A stretch of DNA of 64,000 bases from Costus lasius (GCA_027563935.2 CM050454.1:74110596-74174595), one strand, 5' to 3'; numbered from the stretch's first letter, positions 1-11,618 are shown. Notes: generated by a model from the sequence alone, not told the origin. Numbers and translations are program-made.

Positions 1-759
1 TGGTCAGTCAACTTGCCTCTCAAGTAGAATCCTTAGCTGCTCACAATAAAACTCTAGAAGATCAAATACCTGATGAACACTGTAATGCTATCATCACTAG
101 AAGTGGGAGAAAATTAGAGGAACCAAAAGGGAAAGTTGAGAATAATAGAAAAGGGCTTAATGATGAACATGACCATGAGTTATAGTTAGAAAAATCTCCT
201 GAGCATGAGCAGTCCCGAACTAGTTTGTCATCGCACAAGGGTGGTGAACCTAAAGGTGATATGCCATGCCAGAAAGATATTTCTAAATCTAATTCTCCTA
301 CACCATATAGGCCACCTATACCCTTTCCCCAAAGGTTAGTACAAGCAAAATTAGACAAACAATTTGGGAAATTTTTAGTTGTTTTGAAAAAACTTTATAT
401 TAACATTCCTTTTACTGAAGCTTTATCTCAAATGTCATCTTATGCAAAATTTTTAAAAGAAATATTGTATAATAAAAGAAAGATAGAGGACTATGGTACT
501 GTGGCTTTAACTGAGGAATGTAGTGCTATTATCCAAAACAAAGTGCCACCAAAATTGAAAGATCCAGGAAGTTTCTCTATCTCTTGTTTTATTGGTAGTA
601 TGGCTTTTGACCGAGCCTTATGTGATTTGGGTGCTAGTGTAATCCTAATGCCATTGTCTATCTACAGGAAATTGGACATGGGAGAGCTCAAACCAACTTC
701 TATATCTTTGCAGCTCACCGATCGTTCGGTGAAGTACCTGTAGGAATTCTTGAAGATGT
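1..759 (+). pseudogene. gag: gypA gag C-terminal part and start of the aspartic protease
   Basis: The frame containing codon 225-227 is open except for a TAG at 183-185. It encodes the gag tail with an 'ITRSGR' box, then 'PPIPFPQRL' and 'ALSQMSSYAKFLKEIL', and enters the protease, where the catalytic loop reads C-D-L-G-A-S at 621-638. D-L-G instead of D-S/T-G is usual in Athila/Tat proteins. A small frameshift near 725-735 makes the reading end at a TAG (740-742), while the next frame continues as 'VGILEDV' to 759. There the copC solo LTR interrupts codon by codon, and the protein resumes at 11619. Known function of the family: particle protein and polyprotein processing. This copy is broken. 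Confidence 0.85.
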
Positions 760-1079
760 TGAAAGTCAAACCCTAGTACACATGCGCATCTATAAGATCT
801 TGCATAGGCGAAAAACTAGGTTTGATAGGGTCGAGAGGCAAGATAATATGAGCAACCATAAAAGGATAAAATGATGCGTTACCATTGCCATTGATTGAGT
901 GGCGACTTGGAAGAAGAAAGGGCGAGCAGCTCTTCTCCAAAGGAAATCGCACACAAGAAGATGATGACTTCTTCCTTGTATTCCTTGTGCTAGCAAAGAT
1001 CCAAGGAGTCCTAGATCGTGTATGAGGAGATGTCTTTCTCCTTTTCGCTGGCCGAACTTCCTCTTGTCGTGAAGATCAT
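760..1079 (-). mobile_element. copC solo LTR no. 1, low-coordinate part
   Basis: The segment starts TGAAAGTC right after gatgt (755-759). Its partner at 10302-11618 ends CCCCAACA and is followed by gatgt (11619-11623). On the minus strand this is an LTR starting TGTTGGGGTATGCCC and ending TTTCA, matching the LTRs of the full copC element at 46462-55567. No internal region is present, so it is a solo LTR made by recombination between two LTRs. The copA element at 1080 splits it. The LTR sums to about 1.64 kb. Confidence 0.88.
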
Positions 1080-3302
1080 TGTTGGTGTATATGCCCTAAA
1101 GACCAATGTATGGACATGGTCAGGCTTTGTTTGAATGTACTTTGATAGAACTATTACTCTTTATATAGGCATGGTCGTTATTATGCAGACTTCTCTACCT
1201 GCGTTGATGTATTGAGTTGCATAAATAATGTCCCAGGAGTTTGGATTGGATCCATTCTCATAAGCTATCCCCAGACAAGGTACCTTAGCAGATATGGGAC
1301 AGCTTCGGTACATGTGAGACTGGTGTATGGGCTGGTTAGGTGCGGGGCATAGTAATGCAGACATACAGGTGCATTGGATGCACTGGAGTGATCCACCGTG
1401 AGGATTGACTTGTCTAGTCAACAAGTCAATCTCACATGCAAGAGGTTTTGCATTGATCCTTAGACTTGAGGTGTTCATGTCTAGATTTGATGATGGGTAT
1501 GCTTTAATACAGTCTTACGTCTCTCCTTAATTGGGAGATCAAAACGGCTGTCATTGGGCATGTCATAAGTCATATAGAGACATGGATGACCAATAGTAGG
1601 ATTTGCCCCTTCCATATTGGAAGCATGATATCCACGTCGGGGCGCCCCACCTTATTGGTGCATGATGGGAAAGTGTGGCCACACTTGCTGAGTCATGACC
1701 AGTGCATTGGATAATAAACTTGAGACTAATCCAATGGCAGGATATCAGTTTAGGCAAAGGGATCTATAATGCAATGGGAATCCTCGTTGCTTGTTAGGAG
1801 TTGTTGCCATAATAACTTAAGTCCTATGACATGGGTAGTAGTGATGTGTTGCTAGATACCCCTCACTACTTATGATGTTTACATCATTGCCATCGTCATA
1901 TGGATCCTACGGGGTCACACGCAATAGACTCTTGACGTTGCTTTAATCAGAAGCCTTATGATCAAGTTATTGGATAACTTGGATCAATTTGGAAGATTTC
2001 ATCAGCGCCAATGGGCCTGATGAGTTGGAAGAAAGTTATTGGAGCCAAACTTCATTTTTGGTAGGTTGACCCGAAATTGACCTAGATTGGTCACATTTGG
2101 ATTAGGGTTGCATTGGATTGGATCCAATGGCTTAATCAACTCATGCCATGAAGTTTGGGCTAGCTCATTATCCAATGAGGCCCAATAATTAGTTATCATG
2201 AAGAAGTATAAGCAAATAAGGGTATAATGGGGAAGAATTATACCCCATTGGCGCCAAGGGCATAATGGGGTGAAGTGGGCGCATGTTGCTTCATAAGGAA
2301 GCATTAGGCGCCTCCCCCTTTGCTCCTTGGATGGAATACTTGCCTCTAAGGCAAGTCTTGGGGCTGATATGGCTTGAGAACTTTTATGGGAAGTTCTTGG
2401 GCGCATATGGATAGTAGAGTGAGGAATAAGGTAATGTCTTGGAGACTTACCTTACCTCAAACCCTAATTTCTCCCAAGAAACCACCCTAGCCGAATTCTT
2501 CATGGATGTTGCGCCTAGCCCGTCTTCCTTGGATGGAATGCGTGCCTATAAGGTATGCCTTGGGCTGATATGGCCATTGGGCAAATTAGGATAGGTTGAA
2601 TGAGATTTATGGTAAAGTCTTTGAGACTTTCCTTATCTCAAGACTTCTTTATCCTAGCCGCCCACTTGGCATGATCCTAGCCATTGCTATTGCCGCCTCT
2701 AGTCCTATTTATAGGACTCATTGTCGCCCTCTCATAATGATGAATGCTTGGAGACGTGAGCACAAATAGAGGGGCAAGAGCAAAGCAAAGGGCGACAACA
2801 TCAAAGTGGTGCAACTCTTCTTCTAGTGGTCGCAAGTCTTCTCCTTCCTCTCCTCTTGGCGTGACTTGGAGAAGGACTTGGTGGCGTGAGCTCCACTTCA
2901 TCTTCCTCAAAGCCGAAGCTCTTCTTCTTCCTCTTCACTTGGAGTAAAGAGAATAAGAAGTTGGCGGCATCTTCCTTTCCTCTTGGCGCATGAACCTTGG
3001 AAGTGGCGCAAGAAGAGTGAAGAAGAACCCTAAGGCCTGATTCTCTTCTCGAGGCTAGCACCAAGCGTGGAAGGGAGCAACGATCAAGGAGTCAACGCGT
3101 GGATACTTGTAGAGGGCGAACACGTGGGCGCCTTCAACATGGCTTCGACGAATAAACAAGCAAAAGAGGTACATCTCTAACACATCCTTGTGTTATCTCC
3201 CTCGCATGTATCCTTGGGACCGGAATGTGTTTCGGGTGTAATGCTACTTCCGCTGTGTCCTGGGACTGCAAAATTTTAAATTACACCCGGCATTCCCTAA
3301 CA
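1080..3302 (+). repeat. copA 5' LTR
   Basis: TGTTGG...CTAACA boundaries, length 2223 bp, same as the 3' copy. It contains a palindromic TATA region at 2701-2718. Reading frames here of up to 134 codons on the minus strand recur in both LTRs, match nothing I recognise and are treated as chance. Confidence 0.93.
2706..2713 (+). promoter_or_regulatory. copA 5' LTR TATA box (TATTTATA)
   Basis: TATTTATA sits in the centre of an 18-nt inverted repeat (AGTCCTATTTATAGGACT, 2701-2718), about 600 bp before the LTR end. The same site is intact in the 3' LTR at 9705-9712. It probably marks the U3/R transition. Confidence 0.5.
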
Positions 3303-3303
3303 G

Positions 3304-3314
3304 TGGTATCAGAG
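3304..3314 (+). other. copA primer binding site (initiator Met tRNA)
   Basis: TGGTATCAGAG lies one base after the LTR end and is complementary to the 3' end of plant initiator Met tRNA, the usual primer for copia elements. Confidence 0.9.
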
Positions 3315-4801
3315 GTACTTGCGAGAAACACAAGGTGTACGTTTGCTTGTGTGAAAAATTTTTGGAAATTTTTTCTTTCTATCCATGCGCGTTTCACGTA
3401 GAAAGCGTTTTCATCCAAACCTCTCTTCTCAACTTTGTGGCCGAAAACTTGGATCTTGCTTATGGTTGATTTAAGACCAAAGGCGCACGTGGTTTTGTCA
3501 AGTAGGACGGGCATTGTGTCTTCGGACTGGCCAGGTCTCTTGATCTGACAAAACTGCCAGCCGATAGGGTCTATGAAATCATCCTAAAACTTGATCTAAA
3601 TTTTAGCACAAAATTGGTTAAGAAAGTCTTTAGATGGAGTTGGCGCATAAGGGACTAAAATTTGATCTTCTCGGATTTTCAAATTTAACATGCGCCACTT
3701 GATTGGGTTGATATGGTCATAGCGAGTGCCCTCCTGTGTTGTGATGTGGAAGCATGTTTCCACTTGTGATGAATGCTTGTAAAAATCTTTTTCCACCTGC
3801 GTGTGGTTCTCTCCCTATCTTGTTGTAAAAGAATTTTTCATCTTGTTTAGAATAGATGTAGAGTTATATGATAGGTTAAGGCTTCATCTTGACAACAAGG
3901 AGTCTTCTTCAATCGGAGTCAGAAGTGGCGCCAGCTTTGGAAGCATGGTGATGGACTTGCGGCTGAAGGAAGGACACATGCTTTCGGCTTCTGGCATGGG
4001 CCGATCTGCTTTAGGGACTCGCAACCCTTGGATGCACAATAACATGTCATATGACTCGTGACAAGTTATGTGTATGAAAAGGGCTATGACCATATCGACC
4101 AAAATAGCATGCCTGTGATGGTTTATTATTTTGTCCATAGCATGCCTGTGATGTTTTTCCTTGCTGCCATAACCATAGGAAAGATGCATGCTAGAAAAGA
4201 ATAAAACGAACATGCAAAACTCTCATTAAAATATCAAGTCAATAGCCTTCTAACGCGTAGCCCTCATCAAACTATCGATCGGTGATGTTGTGAACTGTTT
4301 CCCACCCTCGTGGGACACACTCACTTATCTTTAGGAGGTGTGTGGTGACAATGATTTCCCCAGTCCAGTTTTAACCTGGGCGTGCCTTCGCAAGGAAATT
4401 CATTGGCCCTGGGCATAACGGTTAGGACCAGAATTGACTAGTTTTTCATATGTCACTGACATGATGAATCACTAGAGGTAGCTGTTAAGAGGATAGGGTT
4501 CTGTGTTGTATCCAGCCCTCGCTGGACACAGGGCGCCTAGTCTGTCTTAACTAAGAGGAATTGTGCGTGGCACAATTGGCTGGCATGCCTACCTAAGGAA
4601 GCGTGGGACTCTCTGTGCATCTCAACTCACCCTCGTGAGTCGCGGAGACCTCATGTGAAATTAGGATCCTACTCACTCATTTCTATGTTGAGTTTGAGAG
4701 TCCTCAACTTGTTTTGGAAATAGTGGGAGCATAGCATTTAATTTAAAGTCCTTGTTAAATGCTTTATCATAGTACTTATTTTACTTATTTGCTTATTGTA
4801 G
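3315..4801 (+). other. copA untranslated leader with three hairpins and a putative splice acceptor
   Basis: No coding remnant is visible. Three small hairpins lie at 4300-4315 (CCCAC-CCTC-GTGGG), 4501-4531 (CCAGC-CCTC-GCTGG inside CTGTG/CACAG) and 4611-4647 (CTCAC-CCTC-GTGAG inside CTCTGTG/CGCGGAG). Equivalent hairpins with other stem sequences occur in copB and copC leaders. The leader ends with a pyrimidine-rich run and TTGTAG (AG at 4800-4801), just before gag similarity begins. The segment from 3315 to about 4240 shows nothing further that I can name. Confidence 0.6.
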
Positions 4802-4822
4802 AAGGCATCTCCTGATCTAAGA

Positions 4823-5365
4823 TTGAAACTTTATAAACATAATCTGGATGGGACAAATTGGACAAAATGGTTCAAGACTTTGTCCAAGATACTGGAACAA
4901 GAACATAAGGTGCATCTTCTTGAAAGACCTCCATCCCAGCCCAGTGTGTATTTCACTAATGACTGGGAGTGGAATGTCTATCTTGAACATTGTGAAGATA
5001 ACGAACAGTACACGGCTCTTGTCTTAGAGTGCATGACCCCGGAGGTCAAGGTTGAATGTGATGAGATGGGGATCTATGATCTAATCATACATCTCAAAGG
5101 TCTCTTCACACCATGCTCTATAGACAATGATCAGGAGAGTTCTGTTGGATCTTCAGAATGTGTGCCTGAATCTGAGAAAGACCATGGTTCTGTATCTTCG
5201 AAGCTTATACTTCGGAAGACTGGGAATGCATGGGTATTTCGAAGAGGATTGATGGCCAAGAAGAGCATGGCAAAGAAGAAGGGATGTAATCCATCCGCTT
5301 CAGGTATTGTGTTACCGAGGTCTTTTGTCTACTTCTTATTCATGGGTACTGGGTACCATATGTGA
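4823..5365 (+). pseudogene. gag: copA gag remnant, internally deleted and running into a pol fragment
   Basis: An open stretch of 180 codons with a non-ATG start. The first 95 residues match copia gag N-termini: 'NLDGTNWTKWFKTL', then 'CMTPEVKVE' and 'IHLKGLF', equivalent to the 'FSDWYGHLKIVL' and 'LMLASMTPELQ' parts of copC. After that the sequence leaps to a lysine-rich piece like the gag/protease linker, and no zinc knuckle is present. The middle and end of gag are therefore deleted although the frame stays open. It is not expected to make a working particle protein. Confidence 0.7.
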
Positions 5366-5470
5366 GGCTCACATATGTTTTACATGTGCAGGAGCTCAAA
5401 AGAAGTAGGACGAAGAGGCTTGATGGGATCGACTCTCGGGTCAGGGACGGAGCATTGGATGCTGCTGTTG
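5300..5470 (+). pseudogene. pol: copA protease remnant
   Basis: In mixed frames one can read remnants of the copia protease: 'WVLGT' followed by 'EAHIC', where copB has 'WVLDTACGAHIC', and further on 'GRS' from the 'RVGNG' block. The catalytic Asp is changed to Gly and several stops follow. From 5471 to 5772 only AT-rich sequence with scattered pol similarity is left. Confidence 0.55.
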
Positions 5471-5772
5471 ATATCATCTCACTGCCTTGAAGACTTTATA
5501 TAGAACTTTACTATTATTGTATCAGCTTATGTATTAGAACATCATTCCTTTTGGAAAGGACTTCAGTTTGAAATAATAAATAATATTTTTCTTTAATCTG
5601 AGATGTTCTATTGAAGTGATACAATTGACAATAGTTTGTGGTTCTATATGTGACACAAGATCAGATCTAATGATTCAATAAACTTCCTCTTATAGCATTG
5701 TCTCTTGAACCATAGAACAATGGTCACATCCGAAAGTCCATAGACTATTGGGATCATTGTCCTTTCAGGATT

Positions 5773-6480
5773 ATGATACATGTGAGCCTAGTTCAAAGGA
5801 ACAATATGACAGATGCTGCTTTCACCAAAAGGGTGGAAAGGAATAGTGACTTGTTGGATCTATTACACAGCGATGTAAGTGGACCCATGCAAGCAAGCAC
5901 TAAGAGGAGTTATATATACTTCATTGAGTGTGGGTATGCCTTACGCAACCCAAGAACTTTGGGAAATTCCAAGAAGTTCACAAATGAAGTATTGAGTCAA
6001 ATTGAAGGATCTATTAAAGCACCTTGATTGGATCAAGATGATTAGTGGAGAATTTGATGACCTTCCTAAGAAGTGTGAAGTGATCTCACAGCTTTCTTAG
6101 TACACCACTGTGTGGTAAATTTCAAAGAAAGAAAAGGAACACATTGGATGTGGTTCCAACTTTGAGTAAGTCATGCAAATATACTACTATGTTGCCATGC
6201 AAATAGATGTACTGCTACTCCATAGGAAAATGTCTAAGTTAGCTTTTGAGTTAAGAACTGCAAATATCCCATTTCTTCAATGGAATTGGAAATGTAATGT
6301 GCAGTGATTCAAAAAGTATGTGTTTGTGGTGCACTATAGAGTGCTAATTCTATCCCAAGGAGAACAAAATATTTGTTGCTCAAACTGCTGTCTCTCTTGA
6401 GAAAGTATTTCTCTTGAAAGAAGCCAGTGGGAGTAGATCTGATTTGGACAAGGTCCAGAATCAACCACAATATAATTAGA
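5773..6480 (+). pseudogene. pol: copA integrase remnants
   Basis: Codons 5773-6027 are open and read like the integrase core start: 'TKRVERNSDLLDLLHSDVSG', equivalent to 'LLDLIHSDVCGPF' of copB and copC. The rest of the core with the second Asp and the Glu is deleted or scrambled. At 6355-6440 a further piece reads 'FVAQTAVSLEKVFLLKEASG', equivalent to the C-terminal 'VFVARTAIFLEKEFLLQEASG' block. No functional integrase is possible. Confidence 0.65.
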
Positions 6481-6599
6481 CACAGATGGAGAGCAAAATC
6501 TCACATACAGGTTGAAAGTCAACCTGAGGTTCAAGTAACACAGGAATAACATAAGTCTGGATCGATTCGATATGCTGGGCATGACGAATTTCTCATCAA

Positions 6600-8060
6600 G
6601 CATGAACCTAAGACTTATGAGGAAATGGAAGCGGTCGGTGGACCAGATTCCAAGAAATGGCTAAGGGCCATGAGAACCATAATGGACTCCATGTCTGCTA
6701 ATCAAGTCTGGGACTTGGATAAGCTGCCATAAGGGGTAATTCCCACAGGCTATAATAAATCTTCTAGGAAGATAGACATGGAAGGTAACATTGTTACCTT
6801 AAAAGACAAGCTAGTGAACAATAATTTCAGGCAAATCCACTGGGTGGATAATAATGAAATTTTCACCAATAGCTGAGCTTTAAGTCCATTAGGGATCTGC
6901 TTGTTGTAATTGCATGATCAATTATGGCATCTTGTTATGATAACTGCTTTTCTTGCAAGGACATCTGAAAAGATATCTATAAGGAAATAGCCAGAAGGTT
7001 TTCATATCAAGGCCATATAGATATGCATGATGTTATGCAAGCATGGTTGAAAAAGCCTGTGTTTACAAGAAGATCAGTGGGAGCACCTTATTAATAATAT
7101 TTCTTGTCTAGATGATTGATGATATTCTCCTCACGAGGAATAACATCTCAGCTCTTCACATGGTGAAGAAAAGGTTTGATATGTATTTCGAGAAGAATGA
7201 TCTAGGGAATGATGCCTACATCCTAGGCATGAGGATATATAGAGATCCAAGAAAGTCATTGCCCTTTAGTCAATCTATGTTCATCCAAGAGTTTCTGGAG
7301 AGGATTATATTGGATGATTCCAAATACTGATACCTTCCAGGAAGATATGGTCTAAGTCTCTCAAAGATGTTGTAGCCTATGGCACAGCTGGAGAGTATTA
7401 ACATAGGTCCAAAGTCCCGATACATTGTATGTAGGATGGATCATGTTTTGAAGACCATTTCTGGCAAATGCTTGGAGCATAGCCAGCAAGTTTCAATCAT
7501 ATCTTAGTGTTTAACACTAGATAGCTGTGAAAGCAATCCTTATACATATACTTGGGAAGTATAAAGGATTGGAGTCTAGTCTATGATAGACAGGAAAGAA
7601 TTTTGTGTACTGGGGTACACTGACACTTCGTTCCAGTCTAGTGACTATTGATCACAGCCAGGATTTGCGCTTTGCCTTGTTATGGTGATTGTATGCTGAA
7701 AGAGCATTATGCAAACCAAAGTGGCAAAATTCTACAAATAAGGCTGAGTACATTGCAGCTCTTTGTGGCAGCCAAGGAGGCAGGTTCATTCATTTGAACT
7801 TGATCTAGTTCATAGTGCTTGATGGTCCAGTATAGTTCTTACTGGGACCATAGCATGAGAGAAGGAACTTAATGCTCAAGTATGTACTGCAGCATATCAT
7901 CTGATCTTAGAGATCATGGATAAGGATGATGATCAAATTTGTTAAAATAAACACAGATAGCAATCTGGAAAAACCCACTGATCCAGCCTCTGGCGCAGCG
8001 GAAGCTAAATGGGTCATACTAGAGACATTGGAACTGACTAAACATCAGTTGTCCTTGGTC
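6600..8060 (+). pseudogene. pol: copA reverse transcriptase and RNase H remnants
   Basis: At 6600-6870 one reads 'KKWLRAMRTIMDSMSANQVW', a TAA at the 'LP' position, and then 'KIDMEGNIVTLK', matching the start of the copia RT. At 7112-7330 an open stretch holds 'MIDDILLTRNN' (YVDD box changed to M-I-D-D) and 'LGNDAYILGMRIYRD'. From 7590 to 8040 weak RNase H pieces are seen, such as the 'YTDTSFQ'-like and 'TDPASGAA'-like spots. Stops and deletions are frequent, so the copy cannot encode RT. Confidence 0.65.
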
Positions 8061-8061
8061 T

Positions 8062-8078
8062 AAGTGCAAGTGGGAGAT
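8062..8078 (+). other. copA purine tract
   Basis: AAGTGCAAGTGGGAGAT directly precedes the 3' LTR. copB (19552-19564) and copC (48153-48167, complement) have the same tract, so the three families share cis signals. Confidence 0.85.
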
Positions 8079-10301
8079 TGTTGGTGTATATGCCCTAAAG
8101 ACCAATGTATGGACATGGTCAGGCATTGTTTGAATGTACTTTGATAGAACTATTACTCTTTATATAGGCATGGTCGTTATTATGCAGACTTCTCTACCTG
8201 CGTTGATGTATTGAGTTGCATAAATAATGTCCCAGGAGTTTGGATTGGATCCATTCTCATAAGCTATCCCCAGACAAGGTACCTTAGCAGATATGGGATA
8301 GCTTCGGTACATGTGAGACTGGTGTATGGGCTGGTTAGGTGCGGGGCACAGTAACGCAGACATACAGGTGCATTGGATGCACTGGAGTGATCCACCGTGA
8401 GGATTGACTTGTCTAGTCAACAAGTGAATCTCACATGCAAGAGGTTTTGCATTGATCCTTAGACTTGAGGTGTTCATGTCTAGATTTGATGATGGGTATG
8501 CTTTAATACAGTCTTACGTCTCTCCGTAATTGGGAGATCAAAACGGCTGTCATTGGGCATGTCATAAGTCATATAGAGACATGGATGACCAATAGTAGGA
8601 TTTGCCCCTTCCATATTGGAAGCATGATATCCACGTCGGGGTGCCCCACCTTATTGGTGCATGACGGGAAAGTGTGGCCACACTTGTTGAGTCATGACCA
8701 GTGCATTGGATAATAAACTTGAGACTAATCCAATGGCAGGATATCAGTTTAGGCAAAGGGATCTATAATGCAATGGGAATCCTCGTTGCTTGTTAGGAGT
8801 TGTTGCCATAATAACTTAAGTCCTATGACATGGGTAGTAGTGATGTGTTGCTAGATACCCCTCACTACTTATGATGTTTACATCATTGCCATCGTCATAT
8901 GGATCCTACGGGGTCACACGCAATAGACTCTTGACGTTGCTTTAATCAGAAGCCTTATGATCAAGTTATTGGATAACTTGGATCAATTTGGAAGATTTCA
9001 TCAGCGCCAATGGGCCTGATGAGTTGGAAGAAAGTTATTGGAGCCAAACTTCATTTTTGGTAGGTTGACCCGAAATTGACCTAGATTGGTCACATTTGGA
9101 TTAGGGTTGCATTGGATTGGATCCAATGGCTTAATCAACTCATGCCATGAAGTTTGGGCTAGCTCATTATCCAATGAGGCCCAATAATTAGTTATCATGA
9201 AGAAGTATAAGCAAATAAGGGTATAATGGGGAAGAATTATACCCCATTGGCGCCAAGGGCATAATGGGGTGAAGTGGGCGCATGTTGCTTCATAAGGAAG
9301 CATTAGGCGCCTCCCCCTTTGCTCCTTGGATGGAATACTTGCCTCTAAGGCAAGTCTTGGGGCTGATATGGCTTGAGAACTTTTATGGGAAGTTCTTGGG
9401 CGCATATGGATAGTAGAGTGAGGAATAAGGTAATGTCTTGGAGACTTACCTTACCTCAAACCCTAATTTCTCCCAAGAAACCACCCTAGCCGAATTCTTC
9501 ATGGATGTTGCGCCTAGCCCGTCTTCCTTGGATGGAATGCGTGCCTATAAGGTATGCCTTGGGCTGATATGGCCATTGGGAAAATTAGGATAGGTTGAAT
9601 GAGATTTATGGTAAAGTCTTTGAGACTTTCCTTATCTCAAGACTTCTTTATCCTAGCCGCCCACTTGGCATGATCCTAGCCATTGCTATTGCCGCCTCTA
9701 GTCCTATTTATAGGACTCATTGTCGCCCTCTCATAATGATGAATGCTTGGAGACATGAGCACAAATAGAGGGGCAAGAGCAAAGCAAAGGGCGACAACAT
9801 CAAAGTGGTGCAACTCTTCTTCTAGTGGTCGCAAGTCTTCTCCTTCCTCTCCTCTTGGTGTGACTTGGAGAAGGACTTGGTGGCGTGAGCTCCACTTCAT
9901 CTTCCTCAAAGCCGAAGCTCTTCTTCTTCCTCTTCACTTGGAGTAAAGAGAATAAGAAGTTGGCGGCATCTTCCTTTCCTCTTGGCGCATGAACCTTGGA
10001 AGTGGCGCAAGAAGAGTGAAGAAGAACCCTAAGGCCTGATTCTCTTCCCGAGGCTAGCACCAAGCGTGGAAGGGAGCAACGATCAAGGAGTCGACGCGTG
10101 GATACTTGTAGAGGGCGAACACGTGGGCGCCTTCAACATGGCTTCGACGAATAAACAAGCAAAAGAGGTACATCTCTAACACATCCTTGTGTTATCTCCC
10201 TCGCATGGATCCTTGGGACCGGAATGTGTTTCGGGTGTAATGCTACTTCCGCTGCGTCCTGGGACTGCAAAATTTTAAATTACACCCGGCATTCCCTAAC
10301 A
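8079..10301 (+). repeat. copA 3' LTR
   Basis: 2223 bp, same length as the 5' LTR, with about 16 differences by eye and no indel. TATA box TATTTATA at 9705-9712. Confidence 0.93.
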
Positions 10302-11618
10302 ATCCACACGAGAGGAGAGGGGGCGAGAGAGAGAGAGAGATAGGCGTTCGAACATGGGGGCGTTTTCTCAAAGAAAACGGCTTCAAAAATAGTAAGTGCA
10401 TAACTCCATGTTTAACTCCACTTGAAGCCATCGATAACTCCTCTCTCAATTGAACCATGCGTTCACCAAGTGAACCGGTTCAATTCTATTTGGTTCAAAG
10501 ACCAAACCGAACCCACCATGGTCTTGATCTCTTTGAACCAAATGGTTCAAGATCTAACCACACATCTCTCGACCCTCTTGATCTCTATGATCAAGCATCA
10601 ATTCTCTCGATCGAAGCTTACCGATCTCAAGCCCTAATCAATCAAACATGATCAGACCAGATCTCACTTCCAATCAGAGTTTAAATTCCTTTAAACTGAA
10701 CTAGAACAATTCAGTCCACACGATCTGACATAAGTAAGCTATATCATCAAATTGTGCGACCCTAAGGGTTTCCTTCAATGTCGGTAACGATAACTTACAT
10801 TATCACGATCAGAGAGGGGTATCTAGCAACACATCACTGTCTCCCGATATGAAGGAAAGAGTCTTCCAAGACTACACCCAAACCATAGCACAAGTGTGAA
10901 TCCAATTCACTCGGCATACATGTTCCCTTTGCCACTGGACGTTCTCATTGGACAAGCCTGTCAAGCCTGTAATTCCAACATGATGAGAATGGTTAGATCA
11001 GATGAACATAGTCATCTGGGTATGGCCATACACTTTCTCAACCATCTCATCTAGGGGGCCCTTTAGAACATCGCACTCCAACTAGGAGAGGCAATCCTAT
11101 ATCTATCACCAGTGTCCTAACATGAGTCATGCCCACCATCCAAGATAATCCTTAACCATTATCTTTCAAATGATATTGAACTACCTCAAAACAATGCCAA
11201 TCATCATTTAGAAACACAAGTGATCTCAAGTCAGAGGGAGTATACCACTTGCTAGTTTATAAGGATTATTCACATTGTGACAAAAACTGAATATCCTAAG
11301 TAGGGTCAGTCTAGTACATCCAATGCACCTATGCGTCTAAATCTTATTCCATGCTCGAAGCATCCTATAAGATTAGAACACATATTAGTCTCAATCATAT
11401 CAAGGCTGTCTCATGTTCACCAAGATATCTCGACTAAGGACAATACTGCATGTCAGCCAAGCTGAAACACCAATGAGACATTATTCAGAAGTATACATAC
11501 AGCAGCAGATAATGTAACAATCTGAATAACAACAATTGCCTTTATAAAACATAGTTTATACATGATACTGAAATTATCTCAAGGCCTCAAACATTAGCCT
11601 TAAGGGCATACCCCAACA
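10302..11618 (-). mobile_element. copC solo LTR no. 1, high-coordinate part
   Basis: Continuation of the LTR begun at 760. It carries a GA run at 10326-10340, the GGTTCA/TGAACC cluster (10450-10550) and the typical copC LTR start on the minus strand (TGTTGGGGTATGCCC, complement of 11604-11618). It is followed by target copy gatgt. No coding content. Confidence 0.9.

Larger units (their letters stand above)
1080..10301 (+). mobile_element. copA: Ty1/copia element with two near-identical 2223-bp LTRs and a decayed interior
   Basis: Both LTRs (1080-3302 and 8079-10301) are 2223 bp, start TGTTGGTGTATATGCC and end CATTCCCTAACA. The primer site follows the first and the purine tract precedes the second. 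By eye I count about 16 substitutions between the LTRs (under 1 percent), so the insertion is recent. The 4.8-kb interior shows only gag, protease, integrase, reverse transcriptase and RNase H remnants full of stops and gaps. Flanks read atcat (1075-1079) and atcca (10302-10306), an imperfect target duplication. Other copC LTRs show the site was continuous before insertion. Confidence 0.93.

Noticed and set aside
2002..2406. 134-codon minus-strand frame, repeated at 9001-9405
   Set aside because: Lies in both copA LTRs, has no domain or motif, and is identical only because the LTRs are young.
3304..3314. tRNA gene at the TGGTATCAGAG sites
   Set aside because: Only the 11-12 nt primer site is present next to LTR ends; no cloverleaf surrounds it.
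10302..10306. Perfect target duplication for copA
   Set aside because: Flanks are atcat and atcca, not identical; reported as imperfect only.
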